Origin: Collinsella sp.
GTDB lineage: Bacteria > Actinomycetota > Coriobacteriia > Coriobacteriales > Coriobacteriaceae
Reading direction: 5' to 3'
NCBI GenBank assembly: GCA_019413955.1
Contig: DXMX01000003.1
Coordinates: forward strand, 16,878 to 50,475
Length of the DNA: 33,598 nucleotides
Notes under the pieces: generated by a model
The model's input: only the letters and a program-made list of their open reading frames with translations
The model's database searches: none
Told to the model about the DNA's origin: nothing
Position numbers and translations under genes: made by a program
Part shown: piece after piece, positions 15,148-23,484 of the stretch
How the letters are laid out: each line of letters starts with the position of its first letter
Position numbering within the stretch: the first letter of the stretch is position 1

Positions 15148-17973
15148 TTATGCCTCACCTCCTTTAGAGTGCTTGCCAAGCGGGGTGGTGTCCCCGTCGT
15201 TTCCGTTTACGTTGTCAGCGCCGTCGGCATCTTGAGCCTTACGATGCGCACCGATATGCGGCAGACGGCTCGTAGGCTGTTCGCCTCCCTTGGCGCCACG
15301 CTCGCTGGCGTTGAGACCAAACATGCGACGGGCGGCAGGGATCGCCGCCGTGTGCTCGCGCATCTCGCGGCGAAGGTCCTCGTCCGAAAGCGCCGAGATA
15401 CGCATCTGGGTATTGAGGCTCGCACGGATGTATTCGATGTTGATGAGCCAGCCGCAGATGGCGATAACCGAAATGATCCAGATAACGAGCAGGATGATCT
15501 TGCCGTTATTGTCGATATCGAGCACCGTCGAAAGCACAAAGAGCAGAACCTGCACGCCTACCACGGCGGCAAAACCGCCCTTGATGTAGTACGGGTAGCG
15601 ATGCTCAAACGCCACGGCATGATCGAGCAGCTCGCGACGGTACGAATCCGAATCGAGCATGACGCGCATGGCCGTGCGCAGCGAATAGCGCTGGCGCGGT
15701 AGGTCGTTGGACTCGCAGATCATTAGGCCCGTCGTGGAAAGCTGCTTATCAAAGAGCAGATTGAGGTTGAGCAGCAACGGGCGCAGCTGCAGACCGATAA
15801 AGAGCGCGATGGCAAGGAACACGCCCAGGACGCACAGGTTGAACAGGTAGTTGAACGAATACATGCCACCGACGGTCTCGCGCAGCAGGTTGATGCCATA
15901 AGTGAAGGGCAGCAGCGGATGCAGCCATTGGAAGAAGCCGGGCATCATCTCGATGGGATACATGCCCGACGAGCCGGGGATCTGCACAATGACGAGGATG
16001 ACGCCAATGGCTTTACCGATATGCTTAAACGTGGTGGACAGCGCATAGATGATATTGACGTAGGTGAATGAAATCGCGATGCCGCCCAGCACGAACAGCA
16101 GCGGGTTAACGCACTGTACGCCAATGACCAAATCTCCCACCGTAACGATAATGGCCTGGAACGCGCCCAGGATCACCAGCAGCAGCCAGCGGCCAAAGTA
16201 GCCCTGACGCGCCGTAAAGCTACCGATGCCCTCGCGGTCGACCTCGAGTTTATAGATAGCGATGAGCACATAGCCGCCCACCCACAGCGCCAGATTGGTG
16301 TAGAAGGGCGCGATGCCCGAGCCAAAGCTCTTGACCGGATAGATTGACTTGGACGTCAGCTCAACCGGAGATGCCATGAAATCTGCCACGTCATTGACGT
16401 CGACGTCCATGAGGTCGGCTAACTCGCCCATAGACTCAGAGGTCTGCAGCGCCGCAATGTCATTGGCGGCGGTCGCGAGCTTGTCCTGAACCTTGGCAAG
16501 GGAGGCGTCGGTTTGGGATAGCGTGGTCTTTGCCTGCTTGAGCGTGGCGTCGAGCTGCGCTAGCGTGCCGCGCGCGCTCGCTATCGTGGGGGTCATACCC
16601 GACACAATGCCGGTCAAATCGCCCGAAACGGCGGCAAAGGAGTCAAGCGCGCTCGAAGCCTTCGGAAGTGCGTTCTGACCCAGATCGGTCTGAGCCTGAC
16701 CGAGGTTAGCCGTACCGGTCTGAATTGCCGCGTTGAGTGCGTTGCTCGCGTTCGAGATTGCCGTAGCGTCGTTTGCCATGGCGCTCGACTGTGCAGAAAG
16801 GCCATCCTTGATGCTCTGCAGCTTCTGGTTTTGCTCGCGAAGCGAATCGATGGTCGATACAATGCGCGCGTCAATTTCCTCGGAACCTGTCGACGTGTCA
16901 TTAACGAGAATCTCCAAGTGCCCGATAACGGCCTTATTGTGATCGATCGTCGCCTGGAGAGACTCGAGCGAGTTGTCGATGCGGGTGGTCGTAGATGTGA
17001 CCGTACCCGTTAGCTTGCCAATCGCAGCGTTCGCGGAGGCTGACGTCTTGGTGAGTGCAAGGCTACCTTCCGAGAGTGCCTTGGAGAGCGAGGTGATAGA
17101 GTTGCCCGCCGTGGCGCGAGCCTCGCCCAGCAGGTCGTTGCCCTGGGAGATCGCCTGCGTTAGAGAGGGCGCCTGCCCCTGCAGGCCCGCCAGCGCAGCA
17201 TCGGCCGAAGCAATCGAGCTGCTCGTCTTGTCGATGGCGGTGTTCATGTCGCCGATGGAATCGCGTACTTCGCCCAGGGTATCAGACGCCTCGGACACCG
17301 AGCCCGCCAGCGAATCCCGGGTCTGGTTCGCCTTGTCTTTAAGGTCGATACCAGCATCTTTGGCAATGCCCGCGACGGTCTCGCCCACCGTGGAGACAAA
17401 CTCCGAGTTGATCTGCTCCTCGATGGTATTGGCACCAGTGTCGGTGACCTTGGGCGCAATAGCGCTCTTCTTCTCGTTGACGTAATAGGTGAGCTTCGGC
17501 TGATGGTAATTGCCATCGAGCATCGAAACAAGATTGTCGGAGAAGTTCTTGGGGATTACGATGGCCGCATAGTACTCACCACTCTCGACGCCCTCTTTGG
17601 CATCGGCGGCCGAATCGACGAAGGTCCAGCCCAGCTGATCGTTCTCCTTGAGCTGATCGACGACCTGGTCGCCCGCGTTGAGCTCGCCCACCAAGTCATT
17701 CTGAGTGCCCTGATCGTTGTTGGCGATGGCAATCTTGATACCTTGGGTGTTTCCGTACGGATCCCAGTTTGCCACGATGTTGTACCAGGCATACAGCGAG
17801 GGAATAACACACACGCCGAGGGTAACCACCAAGGCGACGGGGTTCACGAGCAATCGCTTGATGTCACGCTTAAAGATCGCAAAGGATACCTTTGCGTTGG
17901 ATAGTTTGCTGCCGAGACTCACGCTTAGACCATCCATCCTGTCGTTGAATCGAATCGTACTATCGACAACCAT
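15148..17973 (-). CDS. YhgE/Pip-family membrane protein, first copy, with C-terminal extension
   Basis: A larger paralogue of the next gene, about 941 residues from ATG 17973. It has a short cytoplasmic N-terminus, a helix, then YAWYNIVANWDPYGNTQGI. A long coiled-coil-like extracytoplasmic region and a multi-helix ABC-2-like domain (IAPFYTNLALWVGGYVLI) follow. Unlike its partner it continues for about 200 residues: a cytoplasmic stretch, two more helices (around VGVQVLLFVLS and IILLVIWIISVIAICGWL), and a charged tail rich in Gly, Asp and Lys. Starts at 18006 (TTG) and 17937 (ATG) are also possible; none has a clear ribosome site, so the start is uncertain. Confidence 0.87.
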   Translation of the reverse strand: MVVDSTIRFNDRMDGLSVSLGSKLSNAKVSFAIFKRDIKRLLVNPVALVVTLGVCVIPSLYAWYNIVANWDPYGNTQGIKIAIANNDQGTQNDLVGELNAGDQVVDQLKENDQLGWTFVDSAADAKEGVESGEYYAAIVIPKNFSDNLVSMLDGNYHQPKLTYYVNEKKSAIAPKVTDTGANTIEEQINSEFVSTVGETVAGIAKDAGIDLKDKANQTRDSLAGSVSEASDTLGEVRDSIGDMNTAIDKTSSSIASADAALAGLQGQAPSLTQAISQGNDLLGEARATAGNSITSLSKALSEGSLALTKTSASANAAIGKLTGTVTSTTTRIDNSLESLQATIDHNKAVIGHLEILVNDTSTGSEEIDARIVSTIDSLREQNQKLQSIKDGLSAQSSAMANDATAISNASNALNAAIQTGTANLGQAQTDLGQNALPKASSALDSFAAVSGDLTGIVSGMTPTIASARGTLAQLDATLKQAKTTLSQTDASLAKVQDKLATAANDIAALQTSESMGELADLMDVDVNDVADFMASPVELTSKSIYPVKSFGSGIAPFYTNLALWVGGYVLIAIYKLEVDREGIGSFTARQGYFGRWLLLVILGAFQAIIVTVGDLVIGVQCVNPLLFVLGGIAISFTYVNIIYALSTTFKHIGKAIGVILVIVQIPGSSGMYPIEMMPGFFQWLHPLLPFTYGINLLRETVGGMYSFNYLFNLCVLGVFLAIALFIGLQLRPLLLNLNLLFDKQLSTTGLMICESNDLPRQRYSLRTAMRVMLDSDSYRRELLDHAVAFEHRYPYYIKGGFAAVVGVQVLLFVLSTVLDIDNNGKIILLVIWIISVIAICGWLINIEYIRASLNTQMRISALSDEDLRREMREHTAAIPAARRMFGLNASERGAKGGEQPTSRLPHIGAHRKAQDADGADNVNGNDGDTTPLGKHSKGGEA

Positions 17974-18123
17974 TGTACGTAGGCGCTTTAGTGCCTCGCG
18001 GCACAATGGTGCTGAGTTTTGCGGGTAGCAATATACTACGAAGATTAGTTAACGTACAGTTGTACAGTATCTTAAATTCCCGCAACTCCCAAAACCACAA
18101 CCCGCACAAAATAGCAGTTCGAA

Positions 18124-18277
18124 TAGTCATTGGGGACGTTCTTGAATGACCAGTCGAACAAGAACGTCCCCAACGACTAATGGTGCAAGGAATGTCCCAA
18201 ACTGCCGGCAGAAAAGGAACGTCCCCAAGTGCCACATTCCCCAACGACTAGTCATTTAAGAACGTCCCCAACGACTA
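18124..18277. repeat. Cluster of short repeats between yhgE and htpG
   Basis: The 20-mer AAGAACGTCCCCAACGACTA occurs exactly at 18160-18179 and 18258-18277. An inverted copy at 18124-18144 pairs with 18159-18179 in a hairpin of about 21 bp (one mismatch, 14-nt loop). A shorter piece, TTCCCCAACGACTA, ends at 18250. Together with the family B2 element this fills most of the 18007-18457 gap. I see no gene there. Confidence 0.85.
18186..18234 (+). repeat. 49-nt dispersed repeat, copy 1
   Basis: This segment, with core ACTGCCGGCAG and then AAAGGAACGTCCC, matches 20646-20694 at about 42 of 49 positions without gaps. It contains the self-complementary CTGCCGGCAG. It lies inside the repeat cluster between yhgE and htpG. 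Confidence 0.8.
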
Positions 18278-18290
18278 CCCATAACAACGC

Positions 18291-18453
18291 CGATGTTTTG
18301 GCGCGGACAGCGAAAGCCCGCCAGAGCGAGCAAGGTGCCTTGAAACAAGGCGGCATTGACCTTCTGGTCATGCCGCCGAAGTTGAAAGGCAGATTGCCGC
18401 TCTGGCGGGCTTGCAGCGTCGAGCCGTTACGCCGTTCGGTAGAACGGCGTAAC
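18291..18453. repeat. Family B structured element, copy 2 (B2)
   Basis: The second 163-nt copy has the same layout as B1. AAGCCCGCCAGAGCG (18314-18328) pairs with 18398-18412. The inner stem GGCGGCAT/ATGCCGCC encloses GACC-TTCT-GGTC with the same bulged T. The second hairpin joins GTTACGCCGTTC (18426-18437) to 18442-18453 around GGTA. The terminal hairpin differs from B1 at two pairs, and both are compensated (G-C to C-G, T-A to C-G). It starts 4 nt after the htpG stop on the - strand. No T-run follows the element. Confidence 0.92.
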
Positions 18454-18457
18454 TAAG

Positions 18458-20482
18458 TTACATCAGCTCGCAGACAGCCGCCGCGAAGGCAACGGGGTCC
18501 TCGGGGAGGATACCCTCGACCAGCAGGGCCTGATCGTAGAGCAGGCCGGAGTACTGCTTGATCTTGTCGGCGTCACCTGCCTTCTGGGCAGCGACAAGCT
18601 TGTCAAAGACCGGGTGCTTGGCGTTGAGCTCGAGCACGCGCTGGCTCTTGGGCATGCCGTCGGGCGCGCCCTCGGGCCCCTTCTGGAGCACCTTCTCCAT
18701 CTCGAGCGAAAGCGGACCCTCGGTGGTGATGCAAGCGGGGGCATCGGTCAGGCGCGCGGAGACGGCAACTTTCTCGACCTTGTCACCGAGCGCCTCCTTC
18801 ATAGCGCTAAAGAGGTCCTCGTTTTCCTTGGTGGCGTCCTCGGCCTCCTTCTTCTCGTCCTCGGTCGCCAGATCAAGATCGCCAGTCGCAACGTTCTTGA
18901 GCTCCAGGTGACGATCCTCGACCTCGGGCTCGGCACCGTCGGCAACGGCCTTTTCGGCAGCCTCGCGGGCGGCGTCGTCCTCGTAGATCTTGGGCATATC
19001 GGCGGCCACGTACTCACGCATAGCCTGGAACGTGAACTCATCCACATCCTGCGTCAGCAACAGCACGTCATAGCCGCGCTCGAGCACGCCCTTTACCACG
19101 GGCATCTTGGCCAAGCGCTCACGCGAGTCGCCGGCGGCGTAGTAGATGGCCTTCTGATCCTCGGGCATGCCCTTGGCATACTCGGCCAGGGTGATCATCT
19201 TCTGCTCCTTGGCAGACCAGAACAGCAGCAGGTCGGCGAGCTCGTCGGCCTTCATGCCGTAACTCGAGTAGATGCCGTACTTCAGACCGCGACCAAAGTT
19301 CTCAAAGAACTTCTCGTATGCCTCGCGGTCGTTGTCGCGCATGTCCTCAAGATCGGCAGTGATCTTCTTCTCGACACGCTTGGCAATGGCCTTGAGCTGA
19401 CGGTTCTGTTGCAGCGTCTCACGCGAGATGTTGAGCGTCACGTCGGCAGAGTCCACGACACCGCGCACAAAGTTGTAGTAGTCGGGCAGCAGGTCGTCGC
19501 ACTTCTCCATAATCAGCACGTTGGAACTGTAGAGCGCCAGGCCCTTCTCGTAGTCCTTGCTGTACAGATCGAACGGGGCGCGACCCGGCACAAACAGCAG
19601 CGCATCGTACTCAAGCGTACCCTCGGCATGGAAGCTGATAGTGCGCGCGGGATCGTCAAAGTCGTGGAACGTGGACTTGTAGAACTCGTTGTAATCCTTC
19701 TGCTCAACGTCGGAGCTGCGCTTTTTCCAGATCGGCGTCATGGAGTTGATGGTCTCGAGCTCCTGGTAGTCCTCGTACTCGGGCTTGTAGTCGTCGCCGG
19801 CGTCCTCGGGCTTGGGTTTCTGGCGGCTCTTGCTCACCATCATCTGAATCGGGTAGCGCACATAGTTGCTGTACTGCTGAATCAGGCTCTTGAGGCCCCA
19901 CTCGGTCAGGAAGCGATCGTAGGTCTCGGCCTCGCCGTCGGCGTCGAGCTTCTCGTTCTCGCGCAGCGTCAGGATGACATCGGTGCCGTGCTCGGCGCGC
20001 TCGCCGTCTTCGATGGTGTAACCCTCAAGACCATCAGACTCCCACACGTGAGCGGTGTCCTCGCCATAAGCGCGGCTGACGACCTTTACGTGGCTGGCGA
20101 CCATAAAGGCGGAGTAGAAGCCCACGCCAAACTGGCCGATGATGTCGACATCGGAGCCCTGTTGCTCGGCGTTCTCGGTCTTAAACTCCTCGGAGCCGGA
20201 ATGGGCGATGGTGCCCAGATTGCGCTCGAGCTCCTCGGCGGTCATGCCAATGCCGTTATCCGAGATGGTAATGGTGCGGGCGTCTTTATCAAAAGAGACG
20301 CGAATAGCCAGGTCGCCCTGGTCGAGTTTGACACTCGGGTCCTGCAGGCTCTTAAAGTTGAGCTTGTCGACGGCGTCGCTCGCATTAGAGATAAGCTCGC
20401 GCAGGAAGATTTCCTTATTGGTGTAGATGGAGTTGATCATGAGGTCGAGCAGTTTTTTGCTCTCGGTCTTAAATTGACGCAT
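18458..20482 (-). CDS. htpG: HtpG, Hsp90-family chaperone
   Basis: HtpG is the bacterial Hsp90, an ATP-driven cytoplasmic chaperone. The 674 residues have the full three-domain plan. The N-terminal GHKL ATPase shows LRELISNASDAVDKL, ISDNGIGMT and GQFGVGFYSAFMV. The middle domain has the catalytic-loop region with FVRGVVDSADVTLNISRE, and a C-terminal dimerisation domain follows. There is no MEEVD tail, as expected in bacteria. ATG 20482 follows a GAAAGGA ribosome site. The leader carries a terminator-like hairpin, and the family B2 element follows the stop codon. A charged insertion of alternating Glu/Asp/Lys at about residues 540-575 is longer than I expect for the family. Confidence 0.97.
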   Translation of the reverse strand: MRQFKTESKKLLDLMINSIYTNKEIFLRELISNASDAVDKLNFKSLQDPSVKLDQGDLAIRVSFDKDARTITISDNGIGMTAEELERNLGTIAHSGSEEFKTENAEQQGSDVDIIGQFGVGFYSAFMVASHVKVVSRAYGEDTAHVWESDGLEGYTIEDGERAEHGTDVILTLRENEKLDADGEAETYDRFLTEWGLKSLIQQYSNYVRYPIQMMVSKSRQKPKPEDAGDDYKPEYEDYQELETINSMTPIWKKRSSDVEQKDYNEFYKSTFHDFDDPARTISFHAEGTLEYDALLFVPGRAPFDLYSKDYEKGLALYSSNVLIMEKCDDLLPDYYNFVRGVVDSADVTLNISRETLQQNRQLKAIAKRVEKKITADLEDMRDNDREAYEKFFENFGRGLKYGIYSSYGMKADELADLLLFWSAKEQKMITLAEYAKGMPEDQKAIYYAAGDSRERLAKMPVVKGVLERGYDVLLLTQDVDEFTFQAMREYVAADMPKIYEDDAAREAAEKAVADGAEPEVEDRHLELKNVATGDLDLATEDEKKEAEDATKENEDLFSAMKEALGDKVEKVAVSARLTDAPACITTEGPLSLEMEKVLQKGPEGAPDGMPKSQRVLELNAKHPVFDKLVAAQKAGDADKIKQYSGLLYDQALLVEGILPEDPVAFAAAVCELM

Positions 20483-20512
20483 GTGCAGTCCTTTCGCGCT
20501 ACCCCCGTCCGC

Positions 20513-20537
20513 AAAAACGGCCCGGTTGCCCGAGCCG
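20513..20537 (-). terminator. Terminator-like hairpin in the htpG leader
   Basis: Read on the - strand, CGGCTCGG and CCGGGCCG pair over 8 bp (one G-U) around a GCAA loop, followed by TTTTT, about 30 nt before the htpG start. A possible -10 box (TATAAA, near 20569-20574) lies upstream of it. It may attenuate htpG, or may end transcripts from the acetyltransferase gene. Confidence 0.6.
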
Positions 20538-20645
20538 CATCGCAGACCTGCTATGTCCAGACTTAGATTTTATAACCCATTAGCGCGCATATATACATAC
20601 GGAATCGAAAAACTGTATGTCCAAACGCTCTGATACGCCAATTGC

Positions 20646-20694
20646 CAAGGAGTGTCCCCGACTGCCGGCAGGAAAGGAACGTCCCTATCTGCCA
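20646..20694 (+). repeat. 49-nt dispersed repeat, copy 2
   Basis: This copy matches 18186-18234 and runs into the last codons of the acetyltransferase gene, whose stop is at 20685-20687. Its C-terminal residues are therefore encoded partly by the repeat. Confidence 0.75.
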
Positions 20695-21185
20695 TCTACG
20701 CGCTTGGCCATCCAAGCATGGGGCTGGCCCTCGTCTTCGTAGTCCACCGGGGCAATCTGCGTGTAGCCCGCCTTGGCATAGAGCGGCAGCACGTATTCCT
20801 GCGCATGCAGCTTAATGAGCTTGGCGCCGGCATCACGCGCGCGCGTATCACTGGCCTCGACAATCTTGCTCGCCAGACCGCGACGGCGCATGCTCGGCAG
20901 CACAGCCACGCGCCCCATAATGTAGGTCTCCCCCGCCGCGACGCCTTCGTCCAAGTCGCACGCCGGCGACACCGGAGCCTCCGCGTCAGCCGCACGCTCA
21001 AGCTCTTCGGGAAACACGCGCGAGCAACCGGCAAGCTCGCCGTCTACATAGAGCGTCACATGAATGCAGTTCGGATCCTCGTCGATAGCGTCAAACTCGT
21101 TCTCGTAGCCCTGCTCGTCCATAAAAACGACGCGGCGCACCAACGCCGCGTCATCAAAGCATCCCGTCTTAAGTTGGATATCCAT
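20685..21185 (-). CDS. GNAT-family N-acetyltransferase
   Basis: About 166 residues from ATG 21185, which has AAAGGG five bases upstream; a TTG six codons earlier is less likely. The protein resembles ElaA-like members of the GNAT fold. FMDEQGYENEFDAIDEDP near residue 22 is followed by the core strand IMGRVAVLPSMRRRGLASKIV, where RRRGLA forms the acetyl-CoA pyrophosphate loop. HAQEYVLPLYAKAGY is the C-terminal substrate-side segment. The substrate is unknown. It lies 39 nt behind cpsB and may share its transcript. Confidence 0.88.
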   Translation of the reverse strand: MDIQLKTGCFDDAALVRRVVFMDEQGYENEFDAIDEDPNCIHVTLYVDGELAGCSRVFPEELERAADAEAPVSPACDLDEGVAAGETYIMGRVAVLPSMRRRGLASKIVEASDTRARDAGAKLIKLHAQEYVLPLYAKAGYTQIAPVDYEDEGQPHAWMAKRVDGR

Positions 21186-21224
21186 GGCTGCCCTTTCATT
21201 CAATGCGAACGTTAGGGACAGATT

Positions 21225-21875
21225 TTAGCGAAAATGAGCTCCGCGCACGCTAAACTTCGCGCGAGCCTTCGCCAGGCAGTCGTAATGACCCACGTTATGG
21301 GCATCGCTCGCGATGAAGCTGTACAGGTTCTGATCGAACAGGCGCTGTGCCGGCTTTTTCTCGCGACCAAAGCGACCGCCGGCAATAAAGTCCGCCGAAG
21401 CCTGCAGCTTGCAGCCCATATCGACCAGGCGCTCCGCCACGCTTACATCCTTTTGAACCGCACGATAGCGCTCAGGATGAGCGATGATCACCTGGTAGCC
21501 ACGGCACTGCAAATCGTAAATCGTGTTCTCGTACTCTCTAAACGCATACGCATCGGCATGCGTCGAAAGCTCGAGCAGAAACTCGTTGGTCCCATCGAAA
21601 TGCAAGTGATCCGCGGCATCGATACCAAGCTCAACGAGCTTTCGATGGTTGACCTCGAAGCCCATCTGGAGCGGAAAACCGTCAGCGTTATCGCGCAGCA
21701 GCTCAAAGGCATCCCACATCTTGTCGTAATCAAAATAGGGATCACGGCAGTGAGGAGTGCAAACGATTCTGGTTACACCGGCCCGCTTGGCAGCCTCGAG
21801 CATCGCCAAGCTCTCTTCGAGATCGGCGGCACCGTCGTCTACACCCGGCAAGATATGGCAATGAATGTCACGCAT
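21225..21875 (-). CDS. cpsB: CpsB/YwqE-type tyrosine-protein phosphatase (PHP domain)
   Basis: A manganese-dependent phosphatase that removes phosphate from the tyrosine cluster of its partner kinase and so controls polysaccharide chain assembly. The 216 residues show the PHP metal-site motifs DIHCHILPGVDDGA at the N-terminus, CTPHCRDPYFD, MGFEVNHR, IIAHPERY and the C-terminal ASDAHN. It begins 17 nt after the kinase stop, with TTAAGG upstream of ATG 21875. The order cpsC, cpsD, cpsB makes a complete regulatory trio. Confidence 0.93.
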   Translation of the reverse strand: MRDIHCHILPGVDDGAADLEESLAMLEAAKRAGVTRIVCTPHCRDPYFDYDKMWDAFELLRDNADGFPLQMGFEVNHRKLVELGIDAADHLHFDGTNEFLLELSTHADAYAFREYENTIYDLQCRGYQVIIAHPERYRAVQKDVSVAERLVDMGCKLQASADFIAGGRFGREKKPAQRLFDQNLYSFIASDAHNVGHYDCLAKARAKFSVRGAHFR

Positions 21876-21892
21876 AGGTCAGCCTTAATCAA

Positions 21893-22630
21893 CTAAACGT
21901 TTGCTCGGTTGGTGAAGATGCCCTTTTTGGAAGTGCCCTGATCGTCGGAGCCCTTCTTAACCTTCTTACCGTCCTTGGTGTAGTAAGAATAGTAGTACTC
22001 GCTGGTCTCGGTCTCACAGTAATTCATGACGGTACCGATGAGCTTGACCTTCTCGGACTTCTTAAGCTGGGCGATAGCGTTGAGCGCCTCTTCGCGCTTG
22101 GTAAAGTCCTCGCGCACCACGAACAGCGCGCCGTCGGTCAGGCTGGCAATCTCGGCAGCATCGATGAAGGTGCCGACCGGAGGAGCATCGAAGATGACGT
22201 ACTGGAACTTAGCAGACAGTGCCTTGACCAGCTTGGCAAAGCGATGGGAGACGATGATGTCGGCAGGATTGGGAATATGCGGCTCGGCATCGAGGAAGTA
22301 GAAATTCTTCTGACCTGTCTCGACAATCGCCTGGTCGATAGAAACCTGCTCGGACAGGACTGCATAGAGTCCGCCGCGGGAGCGGACGCCGAGCATATCG
22401 GCAAGGGACCTGCGACGCATATCAGCCTCGACCAGCAGGACACTCTTGCCGCTCGTGGCGATTGCCTGAGCAAGATTAATGGAAACCGTAGACTTGCCCT
22501 CGTTGGGAATCGAGGAGGTAACGGTGATGGTGCGAATGGGGTCGTCCACGCTCGCAAAGCGGATGTTGGCCAGAAGGGTCTTGGCGGCATTCTGCACAAC
22601 GAGCTTATCGGTGTTCTTTGCCTTAGCCAT
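21893..22630 (-). CDS. cpsD: CpsD-type bacterial tyrosine kinase
   Basis: A BY-kinase of 245 residues. It has Walker A (SSIPNEGKSTVSINLA), the kinase-specific A' motif (VLLVEADMRRRS), and Walker B (VIFDAPPVG). A C-terminal autophosphorylated tyrosine cluster has six Tyr at about residues 204-217, followed by a lysine-rich tail. Such kinases depend on a separate membrane activator, here CpsC two bases upstream. Cycles of phosphorylation and removal by CpsB set exopolysaccharide or capsule length. ATG 22630 has AAAGGTGG inside the end of cpsC. Confidence 0.95.
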   Translation of the reverse strand: MAKAKNTDKLVVQNAAKTLLANIRFASVDDPIRTITVTSSIPNEGKSTVSINLAQAIATSGKSVLLVEADMRRRSLADMLGVRSRGGLYAVLSEQVSIDQAIVETGQKNFYFLDAEPHIPNPADIIVSHRFAKLVKALSAKFQYVIFDAPPVGTFIDAAEIASLTDGALFVVREDFTKREEALNAIAQLKKSEKVKLIGTVMNYCETETSEYYYSYYTKDGKKVKKGSDDQGTSKKGIFTNRANV

Positions 22631-22632
22631 GC

Positions 22633-23289
22633 CTATTTACCACCTTTCATAGCCGGAATTCGGCCAACAACGGGAATACCCAGGAGCTCTTCTGCCTCTT
22701 CGGCACCGCGGATGCGGGTATTGAGCATGTCTGCCAAAACGACATAGGCAACTGCGATAAAGATACCGGCGAGGAACGCGACGGCAATATACAGCGTGCG
22801 CTTGGGGCCGCTGGGGGCTTCGGGGGTCTTAGCCTCGTCGATAACGTTGATGCTCTGGGCAGCGCCGACGTTCTGAGCGACCGTACTCACCGAGCTGGCA
22901 ATGGCCTTTGCGACCTCAGCCGTCTCCTTGGCATCGGTGCCGGTAACCGAAAGCGTAATGACACGCGTGGTGGTCTCGGAGGAAACAGACACCTTGTAGT
23001 CATCCAAATCGGTGAGGCCCAGTTCTTTGGCGGCGCCGCTCTTAACGCTATCGCTATCCAGCAGCGTGGCGATATCGTTGGAAAGCATCTGGCTCGCCGA
23101 GAGATCGTTGTAGCTCATCTGACCGCTATCGTCGGTCTTGGCGAGAATGTACATGCTCGTCGTCGCGGTATAGGTGTTGTCCATCGCAACGAAGGACACG
23201 ATGCCCATGGCGATCGCGCAGACCACCGGAAGGGTGATGACCAGCTTGAGGTGCTTCTTCAGCAGCTGGAACAGTTCGAGAAGGGTCAT
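22633..23289 (-). CDS. cpsC: CpsC/Wzz-type chain-length determinant and kinase activator
   Basis: The 218-residue membrane protein has the Wzz layout. An N-terminal amphipathic stretch (LELFQLLKKHLKLV) leads into the first helix. An extracytoplasmic domain of roughly 130 residues follows, then a second helix (LYIAVAFLAGIFIAVAYVVL) preceded by the Pro-rich KTPEAPSGPKR. The short cytoplasmic tail activates the kinase in this family. ATG 23289 has GAAAGG upstream. It is the first gene of the trio, and no glycosyltransferase, flippase or polymerase gene is next to it in the window. Confidence 0.93.
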   Translation of the reverse strand: MTLLELFQLLKKHLKLVITLPVVCAIAMGIVSFVAMDNTYTATTSMYILAKTDDSGQMSYNDLSASQMLSNDIATLLDSDSVKSGAAKELGLTDLDDYKVSVSSETTTRVITLSVTGTDAKETAEVAKAIASSVSTVAQNVGAAQSINVIDEAKTPEAPSGPKRTLYIAVAFLAGIFIAVAYVVLADMLNTRIRGAEEAEELLGIPVVGRIPAMKGGK

Positions 23290-23430
23290 GCAGCTTGCCT
23301 TTCATTTCCCCAGTTCGGATTGACAAAACTGTCCGTATGTTATCGCATCTTTTTACCGAGACCAAACTCTATACATAAGAAACAGGCTCTCCTGTAAAAA
23401 TGTCGGAAGCAATCGTAAAATTGCACAACA

Positions 23431-23459
23431 ACGCCGCACCCGAAAGTCAAATGCGGCGT
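23431..23459 (-). terminator. Probable phoR terminator
   Basis: ACGCCGCA (23431-23438) pairs with TGCGGCGT (23452-23459). On the - strand the stem is followed by a T-rich but broken tract (TGTTGTGCAATTTT). It lies 25 nt past the phoR stop. Confidence 0.6.
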
Positions 23460-23484
23460 CTACATCATTATCTATGTTGTATCG

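Noticed and set aside
13096..15702. An 868-residue open frame on the + strand
   Set aside because: It lies antisense to the end of one yhgE gene and the start of its neighbour; its His/Arg-rich low-complexity translation is typical of a shadow frame.
18124..18277. A CRISPR array
   Set aside because: Only two exact 20-nt direct copies plus an inverted one, with irregular spacing and no cas genes.
18614..20566. A 650-residue open frame on the + strand
   Set aside because: Antisense to htpG, whose Hsp90 motifs are unmistakable.
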